Source: Dissophora ornata
Lineage: Eukaryota > Mortierellomycota > Mortierellomycetes > Mortierellales > Mortierellaceae
Assembly (NCBI GenBank): GCA_025201705.1
Contig: MU617045.1
Coordinates: forward strand, 1,524 to 25,616
Length of the DNA: 24,093 bases
Direction of reading: 5' to 3'
A program made the translations under genes and the position numbers. The notes under the pieces are model-generated. The model saw nothing but the letters and a program-made list of their open reading frames with translations, had not been told where the DNA came from and searched no databases. Shown in pieces: positions 1-10,579 of the stretch. Position 1 is the stretch's first letter; each line of letters begins with the position of its first letter.

Positions 1-42
1 TGTTCCACTACTCCAAGCAGTCATGCATCTCGTTTGATCGCC

Positions 43-95
43 TCTGTCTGTCTGTCTCTGTCTGTCTGTCTGTTACATGTTTTTTTTTTTTTTTT
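43..95. repeat. TCTG/TGTC microsatellite followed by a T tract
   Basis: Tetranucleotide TCTG units run from about 43 to 73, with one interruption, followed by about 16 consecutive T at 80-95. The stretch lies upstream of the first gene. A second long T tract sits at about 367-389, just before that gene's start codon. No gene is seen in 1-421. Confidence 0.9.
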
Positions 96-421
96 CTACG
101 TTTTATTTTTTATTTTTTCCGTTTTACCCCACACTGCTCAAACACATTAGTCTACAAAAGACATACCCCACCTCGAATTCCATCACTCAAATCACTCTAT
201 CCACGACCGCTTCCAAGTGAGCGGAACTCTCTCTTTCTTTCTTTTGTTGTTATAACCTCGACATCTCATACTCTTCCTCGCTCTTCTTCGCGTACACTAA
301 TATTTACCCTGTTGTATCCAGGATCAGCCAACTCGACCCCATTTCGTGAACCTCCTTGTTTTGGATTTTTTTTTTTTTTTTTTTTTTTTAATTTTTGGGG
401 GTGGCGTAGCACAACCCCTCG

Positions 422-1561
422 ATGAACACAGCACTCACTCACCCTAGCCCTACTCAACAACGATCCCCTTCCGTCCTCAACATGAAATTCAACTCCACTA
501 GCAATGAGAGGAATGACCCTGCAATCTCGTATCGCAGTGGTGATGCTGCTGCTGCTGCTGCTGCTGCTGTTGGAGTCAGTCTTGGTGGAAAGGGAAGGGG
601 AATGAGAGGAGATGGAAATGGTGGATATGGATTCTATCAGAATACAACGGATGATCATTCCAGAACGCGCGATAGTGACATTGTATTTCCAGGCTCGGTG
701 TCAGCAGTTGCAGCAGCACACCACAACACAATATTTTCCACTTCATTTGATGCCTTCTTTGCTGACGAACATCATGACGTCATGTCAGCGGTGACAACAG
801 AAGGGGAACCCCAGGGTTCACTGACGATGCCGTATAGTCATGGACCCGTGGAATTTGAGGATAGTCGGCTATATGAGGGTGCACGATTTGAGGATCGCGA
901 GTATGACTATGAGTCCCAATATCACCACCAGCATCAATACCAAGACCACTTGTCTCCACGCCAGAAACAGTCAGAAGAGATGTTGACGACAGAGTCGGCC
1001 ATTTCAGCAGGAGGAGGAGGAGGAGGAGGAGGAGGAGGAGGAGGCGGGTCTCAGACGAGGCAGCGCCAGCTAACGGGTCGACAGCAGCTTCAACTTCAGT
1101 CTCAACTTTTGACGAGCGAGCTTTCGCAGCAACAGTGTGACCACCAAGTTGAGCAACAGGACGAGCGTGAAGCTATGGACATGGACGAAGACGAGGACCA
1201 GGAGCGGGAGGAGGAATCGGAGGCAGGAGAGAACCCTGATACTGACGACGACGACGAGGGCGATTTAATGGAGAATGTTTCTGACAAGAAGAGAAAGGCG
1301 ACATGGACACAACAACAGCGACGTACCAGCGATTCGGAGAATGAGATAGATGAAGATCTTGATGAGGAGGAAGAGGGTGAGGCATCAGGACAAGAGAGTC
1401 GAGGTACTGACGAGGATTCTGAACGACAAGAAGGTAGTCGAAAGCATAAACGTCGTAGAAAGAACCCGATTTCGAACCAGGCAATCCCCCGCAAACCTCG
1501 TCAGCAACCATCGGTTCAGGCTGGACAATCTCAGCAGCAAAGACAGTGCCTACTGCAACAA

Positions 1562-1614
<53 letters not shown>

Positions 1615-3670
1615 CTCATCCTCGTTTTCAGTCTCTTCGTCGTCCTCATCAGTGCTCCGTAGCAATTTCATCACCGAGCAACGATTCTTGCTCTTGGCTG
1701 AGGACTATCTGCTTTCGCTATCGCCCAAGAAGCGCGAAAAGGCTCTTCTCTCCAATTCAATGTATCAAAAGATCCTCATGGTACTTATCCAGCCTAAAAA
1801 CACTCAAGTTTCAACAGCTCAGTTTCGGTTCTGGGCAAAAAAGATGTTTACATTGTCAACAACACCAACACATCATGTCGTTTGTCATGGGGGCAAACCT
1901 GTGGCAACAAAGGAATGTCTTTATGACGTATTGGTGTATTGCCATCGAAAGAGTTCTCACGGTGGCAGGGACAAGACTTCTGCAGAGGTAAGCTCGTTAT
2001 TCCTTGTCGCGTATTATTTCCATGTTTACATGATGTTGTTCAGTAATAGCGCGCGCTGTATTAACCTCAGTAACTTTTGTCTTTATTCTATCTACTTTCA
2101 GGTGCGACTGCATTACTCCTGGGTTCCCAAAGAGCTCATTGCCCGCTTCGTAAAGCATTGTCCTTTGTGCCTCAGTCGCCGCAGCACACAGCAGCGTCAA
2201 GGTCAGGGTGCCAATGGTATGCCATCATCAACTACAACTGTGATGGATAGTCCGAGTCTTTCAACTCTCAAGCAGGTCTCCGACACTTGTGTCGCAATGC
2301 GCTTTGAGAACAATCATCAACATCAGGCACTGCACCAATGTCAGCAATATAGCTCCAATAAGCTTGACAGTACACTAGCGCATCGGCAAGAATCTCAGCA
2401 GCAAGCTCCACAAGAACCACCGCAGCAGCAACCATCGCAGCGCCACCAGCAGCAGCCGAATTATTCGTTCTCTATGGCAAATGACCATGTTCATCCACCT
2501 CTGCTCCATCAAGGCTTTACGCAGTCTCAGCCTCAGTCTGCTCAGGCAAGCTGGCCGTGGAGCAATGTCGAACGAGAGCGCAGCTCTGACGAAGAGCTGG
2601 ACGGTACTTCCGAACAAGAAAGGGATGGGAGCGAGCTGCAGCACGCCAAGGTTGGCGAATGTAAAGAGAGGAGCGAATCTCTGAGCCCTGTGGATCTACA
2701 GGACCGCGACGACCGAATGCAGGTCGATGAAGATGGAGATCAGTACCCTGTGGGCGACTCAAATGACGTCCAAGAGTCCTCTGACGATGAGCAAGATCAT
2801 AAAAGTCTTATTCATCGCCAGAGGAGCTCTAACGCGGCCGATGGATTAGGTGCTGTGGATAACTTGCCTAGTGGGATGGTCGGAATCACTCAGGATCTTG
2901 ATCTATCGTTTGGAGGACAAGCACGCCACAACAGCTTGGACCACCTGAATCCAGAACATCTGCAGCGTCTGAAGCAGCAGCATTTCCACCAACAGTATCC
3001 ATTTGCACATGCCCATTACCACCATCGACTTAGCCCGCACAACACCGCCACCGTCGCATATTACCATCACCACCAACAACACTCACTGCAGCAGTACTCT
3101 CAGAAAACCCCATTGCCCATCGTGCCAGTAGCTGTCCATCCCAACGGCCACATCCTTCACGACCGACACCCAATCCACAACCGCGCACGGATCATGGGAC
3201 TCGCTACAACTGCATCAACTGCAACAACCGCTACACCAGCAGGTTCCAGCAACTCGGAGCCGATGCCCATGTCGCTTCCAGGAATGTCCAGGATACATGC
3301 GATTCACAACAATCCATTCTTATTGTCACCATTACACCTCTCATCAAACTCACACCACCACGCTGTGGCAGCACTCCAACAGCAGCAGAATTTCCAGCAG
3401 GGTCATGCATATCAGCACAATCATAATACGACGCACGAACAGCACCAGACATTGTTTTATGGAGAGCACGGATTTAGTGCGTCTGATGAAAACACCAGCA
3501 ACGATAGCAGTAACTCTGACGACTATGACTATGATGACGAGGAAGAAGAAGAAAGAGAAGATCAAGGTGATGCTGGCGGTAATAGTGATGACGACAACGA
3601 CGACAGGATCGGGAGACACAACTCCATTGAGAGCAGGATCAGAGAGGTAGACGGGATCCAAGCACTCTAA
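422..3670 (+). CDS. Large low-complexity protein with integrase-like HHCC zinc-binding core
   Basis: The reading frame runs from ATG 422 to TAA 3668-3670, with one probable phase-0 intron (1988-2101); the spliced product is about 1044 aa. In order: poly-Ala at residues 42-49, poly-Gly near 195-210, a long acidic block around 255-330, a basic KHKRRRK stretch that could be a nuclear signal, and poly-Gln near 377-397. A conserved-looking globular segment of about 130 residues then starts at FITEQRFLLLAEDYLLS. This segment has the pattern H-x4-H-x28-C-x2-C (CHRKSSH ... HCPLC) once the intron is removed, which is the spacing of the integrase H2C2 zinc-binding fold also found in domesticated cellular proteins. 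The remaining half is Gln/His/Ser-rich with an acidic C-terminal tail. A nuclear protein or regulator is inferred; no catalytic domain is seen. The downstream neighbour is convergent RPA1. The ORF is certain, the function is not. Confidence 0.8.
1988..2101 (+). other. Phase-0 intron, in frame and stop-free
   Basis: Donor GTAAGC follows GCAGAG, and a pyrimidine-rich TACTTTCAG acceptor ends at 2101. The length is 114 nt, a multiple of three, and the frame of the host ORF contains no stop inside it. Removing it joins SAE to VRLHYSW and brings the HH and CC halves of the zinc site to normal spacing. The encoded intron peptide (for example LVAYYFHVYMMLF) is hydrophobic and unlike its surroundings, which supports a true intron. 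Confidence 0.8.
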
Positions 3671-4076
3671 GGACACCAAAAACGAACAGACATGACTCTC
3701 ATTTTTAAAAGAAAGAGCTCGAGCAACTATTTTGAAGGAGCCAAGAAAGGATCCCCTGGATACTGTGAATGAAAATTGCCCAATCAATGTATGGTACAAA
3801 TCATACCGATCACGAATCCCCCACGTTCCTCTTCAGGTCCACAAGCAAATAATGACAACAACACAGATATCACAACTTCAAATGTCAAGATATGGCACAT
3901 TTCATGTATTAAAAACACTTATGATCGCCAATGGTTGCCTTCCTAGCCTTTTTTTCTTTCTTTTCGCCTTTATTGTCCAAAGAAAATTCTCGTACATATT
4001 TTGTCAATGCTGCTATGAGGACAAAAATGGTCACTTCTCGCGTCATGGTTCTCTTCATCTCGCTCTCCGCTAGGAT
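3671..4076. other. Intergenic region between convergent genes
   Basis: This 406-bp stretch separates the stop of the HHCC protein gene from the stop of RPA1. It must hold both 3' UTRs. There is a T-rich run at about 3948-3965 and no convincing coding sequence. A 113-codon open frame at 3732-4073 has no protein-like composition and is regarded as chance. Confidence 0.6.
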
Positions 4077-5780
4077 TTAAATGCCATACTCCTCCAATTG
4101 CTTCAAAAGGTGCTTAGATTCCTCAGCCCACTTCACGGGCGTTGCCGAAACAATCGTGAATCGAGTCTTGGCCTCGTCCTAGTGATGCACAGGGTATGAA
4201 TAATAGTAAATATTAGAGCAACACCACAGTCATCACAAATAATTATGACAACACCCTTTATACTTACGCCATAAGTCTCCTGCTTGGCTCGGCACCTAAA
4301 AATATACGACTTGAACGTGGCCCTGTCAAACGTGGGCTTCACTTCTTGTGGGTTCTACAGCGGGGAAGTAAAGTCATGCACGATATCAGTCCAACTACAA
4401 TATCTTGAGCGTAATTATAGTCGACTTGCTTACATCGTCTACTTCCTCTTACCATGACAAGTTCGCCAGCTGGCCTTCCAGTAATGATGATACCAGCATC
4501 GTTAAACGCCTGCAGCCAGTTATGGCCTGTGTGATCGGCGGCATTTAGACCCATGATGTATCGATATTCTGGTCCTGGGTGTGTCTGGTTGCACGATTCG
4601 CATCGCCAACCGTTGCTATCCTCCGTGACCTTTTTGTTGCAGTTGGGTGCTGGGCATGCAGGGTATTGGAATGTCCTGTCTGTCTTGCCCATCATTACAA
4701 TCGTACCCTTAGTCTCGAAATACAGCTGCTGCATTGGGTCCAAGTTTGCGCTCGCGTTCTTGAACTCCTCGAACGTCATCCTTTGCGCCGAATTGCCCTT
4801 GTTGAACTCGGAAGCATGGGCTTGGAAGTTGGTAGACTGTCCTTGCTGGTCAAACCATGCTCGGAGCTTGAACGCCTCTGGGATCGTGGGGTTGAGCTTG
4901 AATGTGCTGCCGCCAAAGGCATTGAGAGACTTGCCTCCATAGTTGCTGACGGAGACACCCTTGAATGCGACCACTGGGTTGGGGCTACTGGCAGAGAATG
5001 TCTCGGCCTGGTTGCCCCACAGTGTTAGACGCGTAATGAAGCCAGTGTTATCCGCCAATGACAAATCGCGCTTGATGACAGGGCGATTTGTCTTTTGCGA
5101 AATGTTGCTCGTGACTTCCCCGATATCTCTGATGATTGCAACAACATCCACAATATCCTTCTCGTTCACATCAGCAAGAGATGACAGGTTTACAAAGTCG
5201 TAACGCATCTCTGGCACACTGTTGCTCTCAGGCGCCTGGCGGATTTAGAAGATATAATCGAAACGCAGTTAGACGTCAGCTAGGAAATCGACCTGGTATT
5301 ATAAGTGGATGAAAAACTTACATGAATGATCAGAGAGTCCCTCTGCAAAATCAGTTCATAGTTATTCTTGATATTCGAAAACTGCTTCTTTGCCATGTCA
5401 ACCTTGGCGTTCGAAAGGTAGTACACCTCGCCCTCCTCAATCATGTTGTAAAAGTCGTCCACCTGCTGCGTGAAAGCGGTAGCCTTGATCTCGCCCTAGG
5501 TGCAACCGCAGAGATAGGGACAGTTAGTTCTAAGTGTTTGCTCCACTCCATGGGCTAAGAACACACCTGCACTGCCAGCTCGCACACAAGACTTACGCTC
5601 TCATCCATCAGAGTCATGCTGAATAGCCTGCCCTCACTTCCCCCTGGCTTGCTCCAAGTTTTGATGTCAGACTTTTGAGTGACGCGGGCCATAATCGTCC
5701 ATCTGTTCTGATAGGGGTTGAGAGAGCTGATGGGAAAGATTGGTCCACCACTGGGCGAGAGGCGCTGCTGTTGCTGTTGT

Positions 5781-5822
<42 letters not shown>

Positions 5823-6615
5823 GGGGCGTGGTGCTGCTGGTAAGGGTTGGGGGCTTGTTGTTGGCCTGATCCAGGACCAGAACTGTTTGGAACTGGCGCC
5901 GACTCGGGATCAATGCCGATCTATAGTTTGTGAATCAGAAGATAATATTGTCAGACATCATGTCCATGCGTGTCACATTTCAACCGCAGGTGAAAGTTTT
6001 GAACTTACCGGATTTCCGATCTTCCCAATGTCACCAAAACTGTCAAGAACATCCAACTCTACAGCAAGAACAAGTCTGAGTGGAAGTAATAGTCATTAGT
6101 CTCAAAAGCTCTTCATAGAGTCGAACCAAAGGAGCGGGAGTGATGTCACTGTACATACTTTCTTCCATTGATCGGTCTGATCGAGTACTTGTTCAGCTTG
6201 ACGAGACTATACTTTTTCAAGGCCTTGCTCTCGACGAGATGGTTAAGCGAGGTCCCGATAATGCCTAGAGGTACGTTAAGAACACGACTGACGCTGTCAG
6301 CCATTGATTGATTCACAGGTCATCGAGGTCAATGCGTAATGTAGTCCGCATACCTTGCAGGACGTGGTTTCCATCTGAGAACAACACTCTACAGTTTCAA
6401 GGGAGGAGATGAGAAAGACATGGGTATTGTTAGACCTCATTGGACCCCTTTGCCACCAAAAACTTCAGGGTCAGAATATCGCACCTGTATCGAGTGGATC
6501 CACCTGGCCCAGACTGCGGCATGGACCTTGTGTTCAAGACCTGCAGAATGGGGTCCTGGCAGGGCTGATCATTATAGATGGCCTCGATGGCATTGGGCGT
6601 GCACGGGTTGGTCAT
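4077..6615 (-). CDS. RFA1: Replication protein A 70 kDa DNA-binding subunit (RPA1)
   Basis: This is the large subunit of the eukaryotic ssDNA-binding heterotrimer acting in replication, repair and recombination. Nine exons on the minus strand: 6615-6485, 6388-6354, 6264-6159, 6075-6009, 5920-5597, 5495-5322, 5235-4453, 4354-4268 and 4178-4077. All introns are GT..AG, the phases match, and the sum is 1809 nt (602 aa), the usual family size. The N-terminal OB fold (DBD-F) begins [15 protein letters not shown] and includes [15 protein letters not shown] linker with 19 consecutive Gln (residues about 147-165) leads to DBD-A ([30 protein letters not shown]). DBD-B follows ([28 protein letters not shown]). 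DBD-C carries a zinc ribbon with Cys 473, 478, 491 and 494 (CPAPNC ... CESC). The C-terminal helix ends in EEYGI. The start was chosen because it opens the canonical DBD-F. It is divergent from eIF4A, and the promoter carries an MCB-type site. Confidence 0.96.
5765..5821 (-). repeat. CAA/CAG repeat coding poly-Gln in the RPA1 linker
   Basis: Nineteen uninterrupted Gln codons, mostly alternating CAA and CAG when read on the minus strand, lie in the flexible linker between DBD-F and DBD-A. More Gln/His/Pro residues precede it (YQQHHAP). It lies inside exon 5 and keeps the frame. Confidence 0.95.
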
Positions 6616-6679
6616 GGCTGGATGGACGAGAGGGGGATGGGGGTGAAAGGAGCGAGAACGTGAAATACAAATAGAGGGA

Positions 6680-6685
6680 ACGCGT
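6680..6685. promoter_or_regulatory. ACGCGT site (MluI cell-cycle box type)
   Basis: A perfect palindromic ACGCGT lies 65 bp upstream of the RPA1 start codon. In yeasts this hexamer is the MBF-bound element of G1/S genes, including RPA subunits. The match and position are seen; regulation by MBF here is inferred. Confidence 0.5.
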
Positions 6686-6714
6686 TGGGGCCACACAGTC
6701 ACCTTTAATTAAAC

Positions 6715-6720
6715 CACGTG
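6715..6720. promoter_or_regulatory. CACGTG E-box-like site
   Basis: A palindromic CACGTG, extended to CACGTGAC, lies about 100 bp upstream of RPA1 and 275 bp upstream of eIF4A. Such sites bind bHLH factors of Cbf1 type in fungi. Functional use is unproven. Confidence 0.4.
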
Positions 6721-6994
6721 ACATTTGCGTTCTTTTTCGCAGGTGGCTTCAAATCCGCAGGAGGGGCGAAAAAAAAAAAAAAAAAGGTACAGCAGCCGTG
6801 GGTTGCGGCACGCTGGGAGCGGACTGGCTGCGGGTGCTTCTGTGGTGCGTCTGTGGGACATCAAAATCGCACTCGCCGCCCGAAAAATTTTTTTCACCCT
6901 CTTTGCTTCACTCCATCTCCTTTCATTAGACAATCCGAGTTCTTCATCCAAGGAACTCTCTTTGTCTTCATAAAAAAAAAAGCAAAAAAAAATC

Positions 6995-8946
6995 ATGGCT
7001 GCCACTCGGTAGGTCTATCGCTGTCCATCTGATTCCCCCCATCCCTCCCTGAGTCGCAATCCCTTGGCAACGGCGCTCCCGGTTTTGTGTCCCTCCTTTT
7101 TCCTTCCTCCTGTTATGAATCTAGCTCTGATGGCACCACAGATGCTCGATCCTCTTGGATCTGAAAAATGAGCGGTGCTATTTCCAGAATCCACACATTT
7201 TAGCCGGTGTATCATCCGTCCGTAGCCTATGCAACCCCTCATTTGATCCCGTTGCAGTTGCATCGGGAAGTGCCACGAAGATGGATCATCTGCTTTTGTC
7301 CCTGGAGAGTTGGAGTGATCCCGCCGGCCCAGAGCTATACTGGAAAGAAGGGGCGTCCACACCCTCTTGGGACAGTTCGGCAATTTGTTATCTTCAACAT
7401 TGTTCCTGCAACATGCTTGTTGCTGTCCCTCCCTTGTCCTCCTTGTCTTGCCGACCGATATGCATCTCTCCCCTGGTGAAAAAATGTTTAGATGAAATTG
7501 GGCAATAGAGTTCTAACACTGTGTTTACGATATAATAGCGATGAGGCCAACGGTCTCGAACTTGACCAGAATGAGATTGAGGTAATGATTCTCGCCAGGA
7601 ACGGTGCTCCTTCGTGAGAGCTATGGATCATCGCCTCTGGGATTTCAGTGGCACCTGATATTGACAGGTTCTTCTTGCCGTTATTTTGCACCTGCCTTTC
7701 TCAATTAGTCCAACTGGGATGAGATTGTTGACAACTTCGACAACATGAACCTCTCCCCTGAGTTGCTCCGCGGTATCTATGCCTATGGGTATGTCTAAAA
7801 TTGGATTACATGCCTTGCGACAGTTCGTTCACATCATGGCCACCGTGTACTAACATATCCTTGGTATATCTACAAATCAGTTTCGAACGTCCTTCGACCA
7901 TTCAGCAGCGTGCCATTCTCCCTGTCATCAAGGGTCATGATGTCATTGCTCAGGCCCAGTCTGGTACCGGAAAGACTGCCACCTTCTCGATCTCTGCTCT
8001 CCAGAAGTTGGACACCGCCAACCCTCAGTGCCAGGCCCTCATCCTCGCCCCCACCCGCGAGTTGGCCCAGCAGATCCAGAAGGTCGTCATCGCTCTCGGT
8101 GACTTCATGAAGGTCCAGTGCCACGCCTGCATTGGTGGTACCAACGTCCGTGAGGACATGAGAACCCTCGAGGCCGGTGCCCAGGTCGTCGTCGGTACCC
8201 CCGGTCGTGTTTTCGATATGATCAACCGTGGTGCCCTCAAAACCGACAGCATGAAGATGTTCATCCTCGACGAGGCTGATGAGATGTTGTCTCGCGGTTT
8301 CAAGGACCAGATTTACGACGTCTTCCAGCGTCTTCCTCCTAGCACCCAGGTCGTCCTGTTGTCTGCTACCATGCCCACCGAGGTCATGGAGGTCACCACC
8401 AAGTTCATGCGCGATCCCATCCGTATTTTGGTCAAGAAGGACGAGTTGACCCTCGAGGGTATCAAGCAGTTCTACGTCGCCGTTGAGAAGGAGGAGTGGA
8501 AGCTCGACACCTTGTGCGATCTCTACGAGACTGTCACCATCACCCAGGCCGTCATCTTCTGCAACACCCGCAGAAAGGTCGACTGGTTGACCGAGAAGTT
8601 GACTGCTCGTGAGTTCACTGTCTCTGCCATGCACGGAGACATGGAGCAGGGTCAGCGTGAGGTCATCATGAAGGAGTTCCGTTCCGGTTCTTCCCGTGTC
8701 TTGATCGCCACCGACTTGTTGGCCCGTGGTATCGATGTCCAGCAGGTCTCTTTGGTCATCAACTACGATCTCCCCACCAACAAGGAGAACTACATTCACC
8801 GTATCGGTCGTGGTGGTCGTTTCGGTCGTAAGGGTGTTGCCATCAACTTTGTCACTGCCGACGACACCCGCATGCTCCGCGAGATTGAGCAGTTCTACTC
8901 TACTCAGATCCTTGAGATGCCCATGAACGTTGCCGATCTCATCTAA
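6995..8946 (+). CDS. TIF1: ATP-dependent DEAD-box RNA helicase eIF4A
   Basis: eIF4A unwinds mRNA 5' leaders as part of the cytoplasmic eIF4F complex. Four exons: 6995-7008 (14 nt, MAAT plus two bases), 7539-7581, 7709-7788 and 7881-8946; joined they give 1203 nt, 400 aa, the normal family length. The N-terminus reads [19 protein letters not shown], then [20 protein letters not shown]. All DEAD-box motifs are present: Q motif (FERPSTIQQ, residues 47-55), Walker A AQSGTGKT (71-78), PTRELA, TPGR, DEAD (176-179), SAT (207-209), [16 protein letters not shown] and [10 protein letters not shown] (352-361). It ends with the usual NVADLI. Codons are overwhelmingly C/G-ending, unlike the neighbours, which fits very high expression and explains the long antisense open frame. 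Intron 3 carries a perfect TACTAAC branch site. It is divergent from RPA1. Confidence 0.97.
7009..7538 (+). other. Long first intron of eIF4A (530 nt)
   Basis: The donor GTAGGT follows the 14-nt first exon and the acceptor is ATAATAG. At 530 nt it is several times longer than most introns in this window (73-127 nt). No complete box C/D or H/ACA architecture could be demonstrated by eye. It may hold an enhancer or an intronic ncRNA, but nothing definite is seen. Confidence 0.85.
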
Positions 8947-9394
8947 GCGGCGTATCACCCCCTGTTTGCGGTCGAGTGAAAAGAGAAGAAACTAAAAAAG
9001 AGGGGCCCCTTTTTTCTTTTTTTTTTCTTGTTCTTTGACGAAAACTAATGTATGTGCCTCTAAAATACACTTGCATTTTTTCTGTCTTTGCTCATGCTCT
9101 GTTACCTTTGTCAATGGATTGAGTGGATCGTGATTGCGGAATCTAACAGCACTTTTTTATTATTCTCTCTCTATCTGTCTTTTGGCTGGTTGTTGTTCGC
9201 ACTGTGGATTACTTGCGGATATCAATAGAATGCAGAATAAAATACTTTTCTTTTGAGATGGAAATAAGAATATCACAGAGTGTTGATACAAATGCACAGA
9301 TGACATGAAACGATTACGAGGCCAGAAAAAAAAAATATAAAGAAAATGAGCAGGAAGGAGTAGAGATAGGCTAAATGGAAGCACTGGAAGTTGG
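8947..9394. other. Intergenic region between convergent genes
   Basis: This 448-bp stretch between the eIF4A stop and the stop of the zinc-knuckle gene must hold both 3' UTRs. It contains T-rich runs at 9009-9028 and 9151-9157 and an A run at 9327-9335. No gene is supported. Confidence 0.6.
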
Positions 9395-10526
9395 CTATCT
9401 AAAGGTGCCATCTTGCGATGGTTCAACCGAAGTGTAGTCGCATTGCATGACAGTGTGCTCGGGCGAGCCACAGTAGAGGCAGGTGTGCATGTATGGGCAT
9501 GGGCTTTTGTTGACCAGGAACCGACATCCCTTCGGGGCAATGTTGAACGACAAACACGGTCGGATTAAAACAACTGTCTCTTCCCTTTCCATGCTTACTG
9601 CTCCTGCCGGCGATGCCAATGCAGATCCTGCTCCTGTTGCTGAATCCCCACCAGTGGCTGTGCGTTTCCTGCTGCCATGTTGCGTTGTAGTTGAATCAAT
9701 ATCCATATCAGTATTGCCATTCGACTTGGTTTCAATGAGCTTTGCCAATGCAAGGGCTGCTGCAGACGTCGGTCCGGACCCAGATCCTAGTGCCGATCCC
9801 GCCCCCACTCCTGCTCCTGCGGTTGTTCCCATGCTGGCGCCTACCGATTGTATCTTTGGCGGTACAACCACGGCGGTCGCAGACCCTGCGGCGGCGGAGG
9901 TCGAGAGCTGGCTCAGTCTTGAAATCAGTTCGTTTGTGGCCGACATCATCCTCTGGAGCTCAGGCAGCTGCTGCTGCTCCAGTCCCTGCTTCATCTCGTG
10001 CTGAATTTGGCTCAATTTGCGTTCGAGCTCCAACTGGGCTTCCAGTTGGGCGATACGCGCGTCCGAATCGACGGCCTTTGTGGTGAGCTCATTCAACTGC
10101 ATCGCAATGGCTGTATACCGCCCCTGAAGCTGCTGGAGATCGACGGTGCAGCGGTCAATGATTTCAAAGGCCAGCGACATATCGCTCCTACCGATCTCGC
10201 CTTGTGGTGTTGGGACCATATTGAGGCCGTTACTGTTGAAATATGGAGAGCCTTGCGTTCGATTCTGCAAGGCGAAGCTCGTCATTGTCAACCCTACAGG
10301 TTGGCCAAGATGCGTGGTCAGTGGCAGGTCTGCGCCAAATGTCGTTGAAGATGGCGACCCCAGGCCGTTTTTCCGGCTCGCCGCAGAAAAGAATATCGGT
10401 GATTCAATGCTGTGCTGAAGTCTACTGGCGGATGAAAATAGAATAGGTGACTCTACTTTGACAGCGATCTCATTCGCATCTCCACCTTGCTGTCCCGGCG
10501 CCGACTCGTGACGAGGATGCTGCTGT

Positions 10527-10579
<53 letters not shown>

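Larger units (their letters stand above)
6616..6994. promoter_or_regulatory. Shared divergent promoter of RPA1 and eIF4A
   Basis: Only 379 bp separate the two start codons, so both promoters and 5' UTRs lie here. An A tract at about 6769-6785, a pyrimidine-rich stretch at about 6890-6930 on the eIF4A side and an A-rich leader (6971-6992) before its ATG are typical of strongly transcribed fungal genes. No clear TATA box was seen. Confidence 0.75.

Noticed and set aside
1102..1649. Minus-strand Ser/Val-rich frames opposite the poly-Q and acidic repeats
   Set aside because: They are antisense translations of GAC/GAG/CAG repeat DNA of the plus-strand gene.
7582..7708. Box C/D snoRNA in eIF4A intron 2 (ATGATT near the donor, CTGA downstream)
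   Set aside because: The C box matches poorly and overlaps the splice donor region; no convincing terminal stem or internal C'/D' pair is seen.
7870..8958. 362-codon open frame on the strand opposite eIF4A
   Set aside because: It mirrors the eIF4A coding exon exactly. The strong C/G third-position bias of eIF4A removes stops on the antisense strand, and its protein is Asp/Leu/Gly low complexity without family features.
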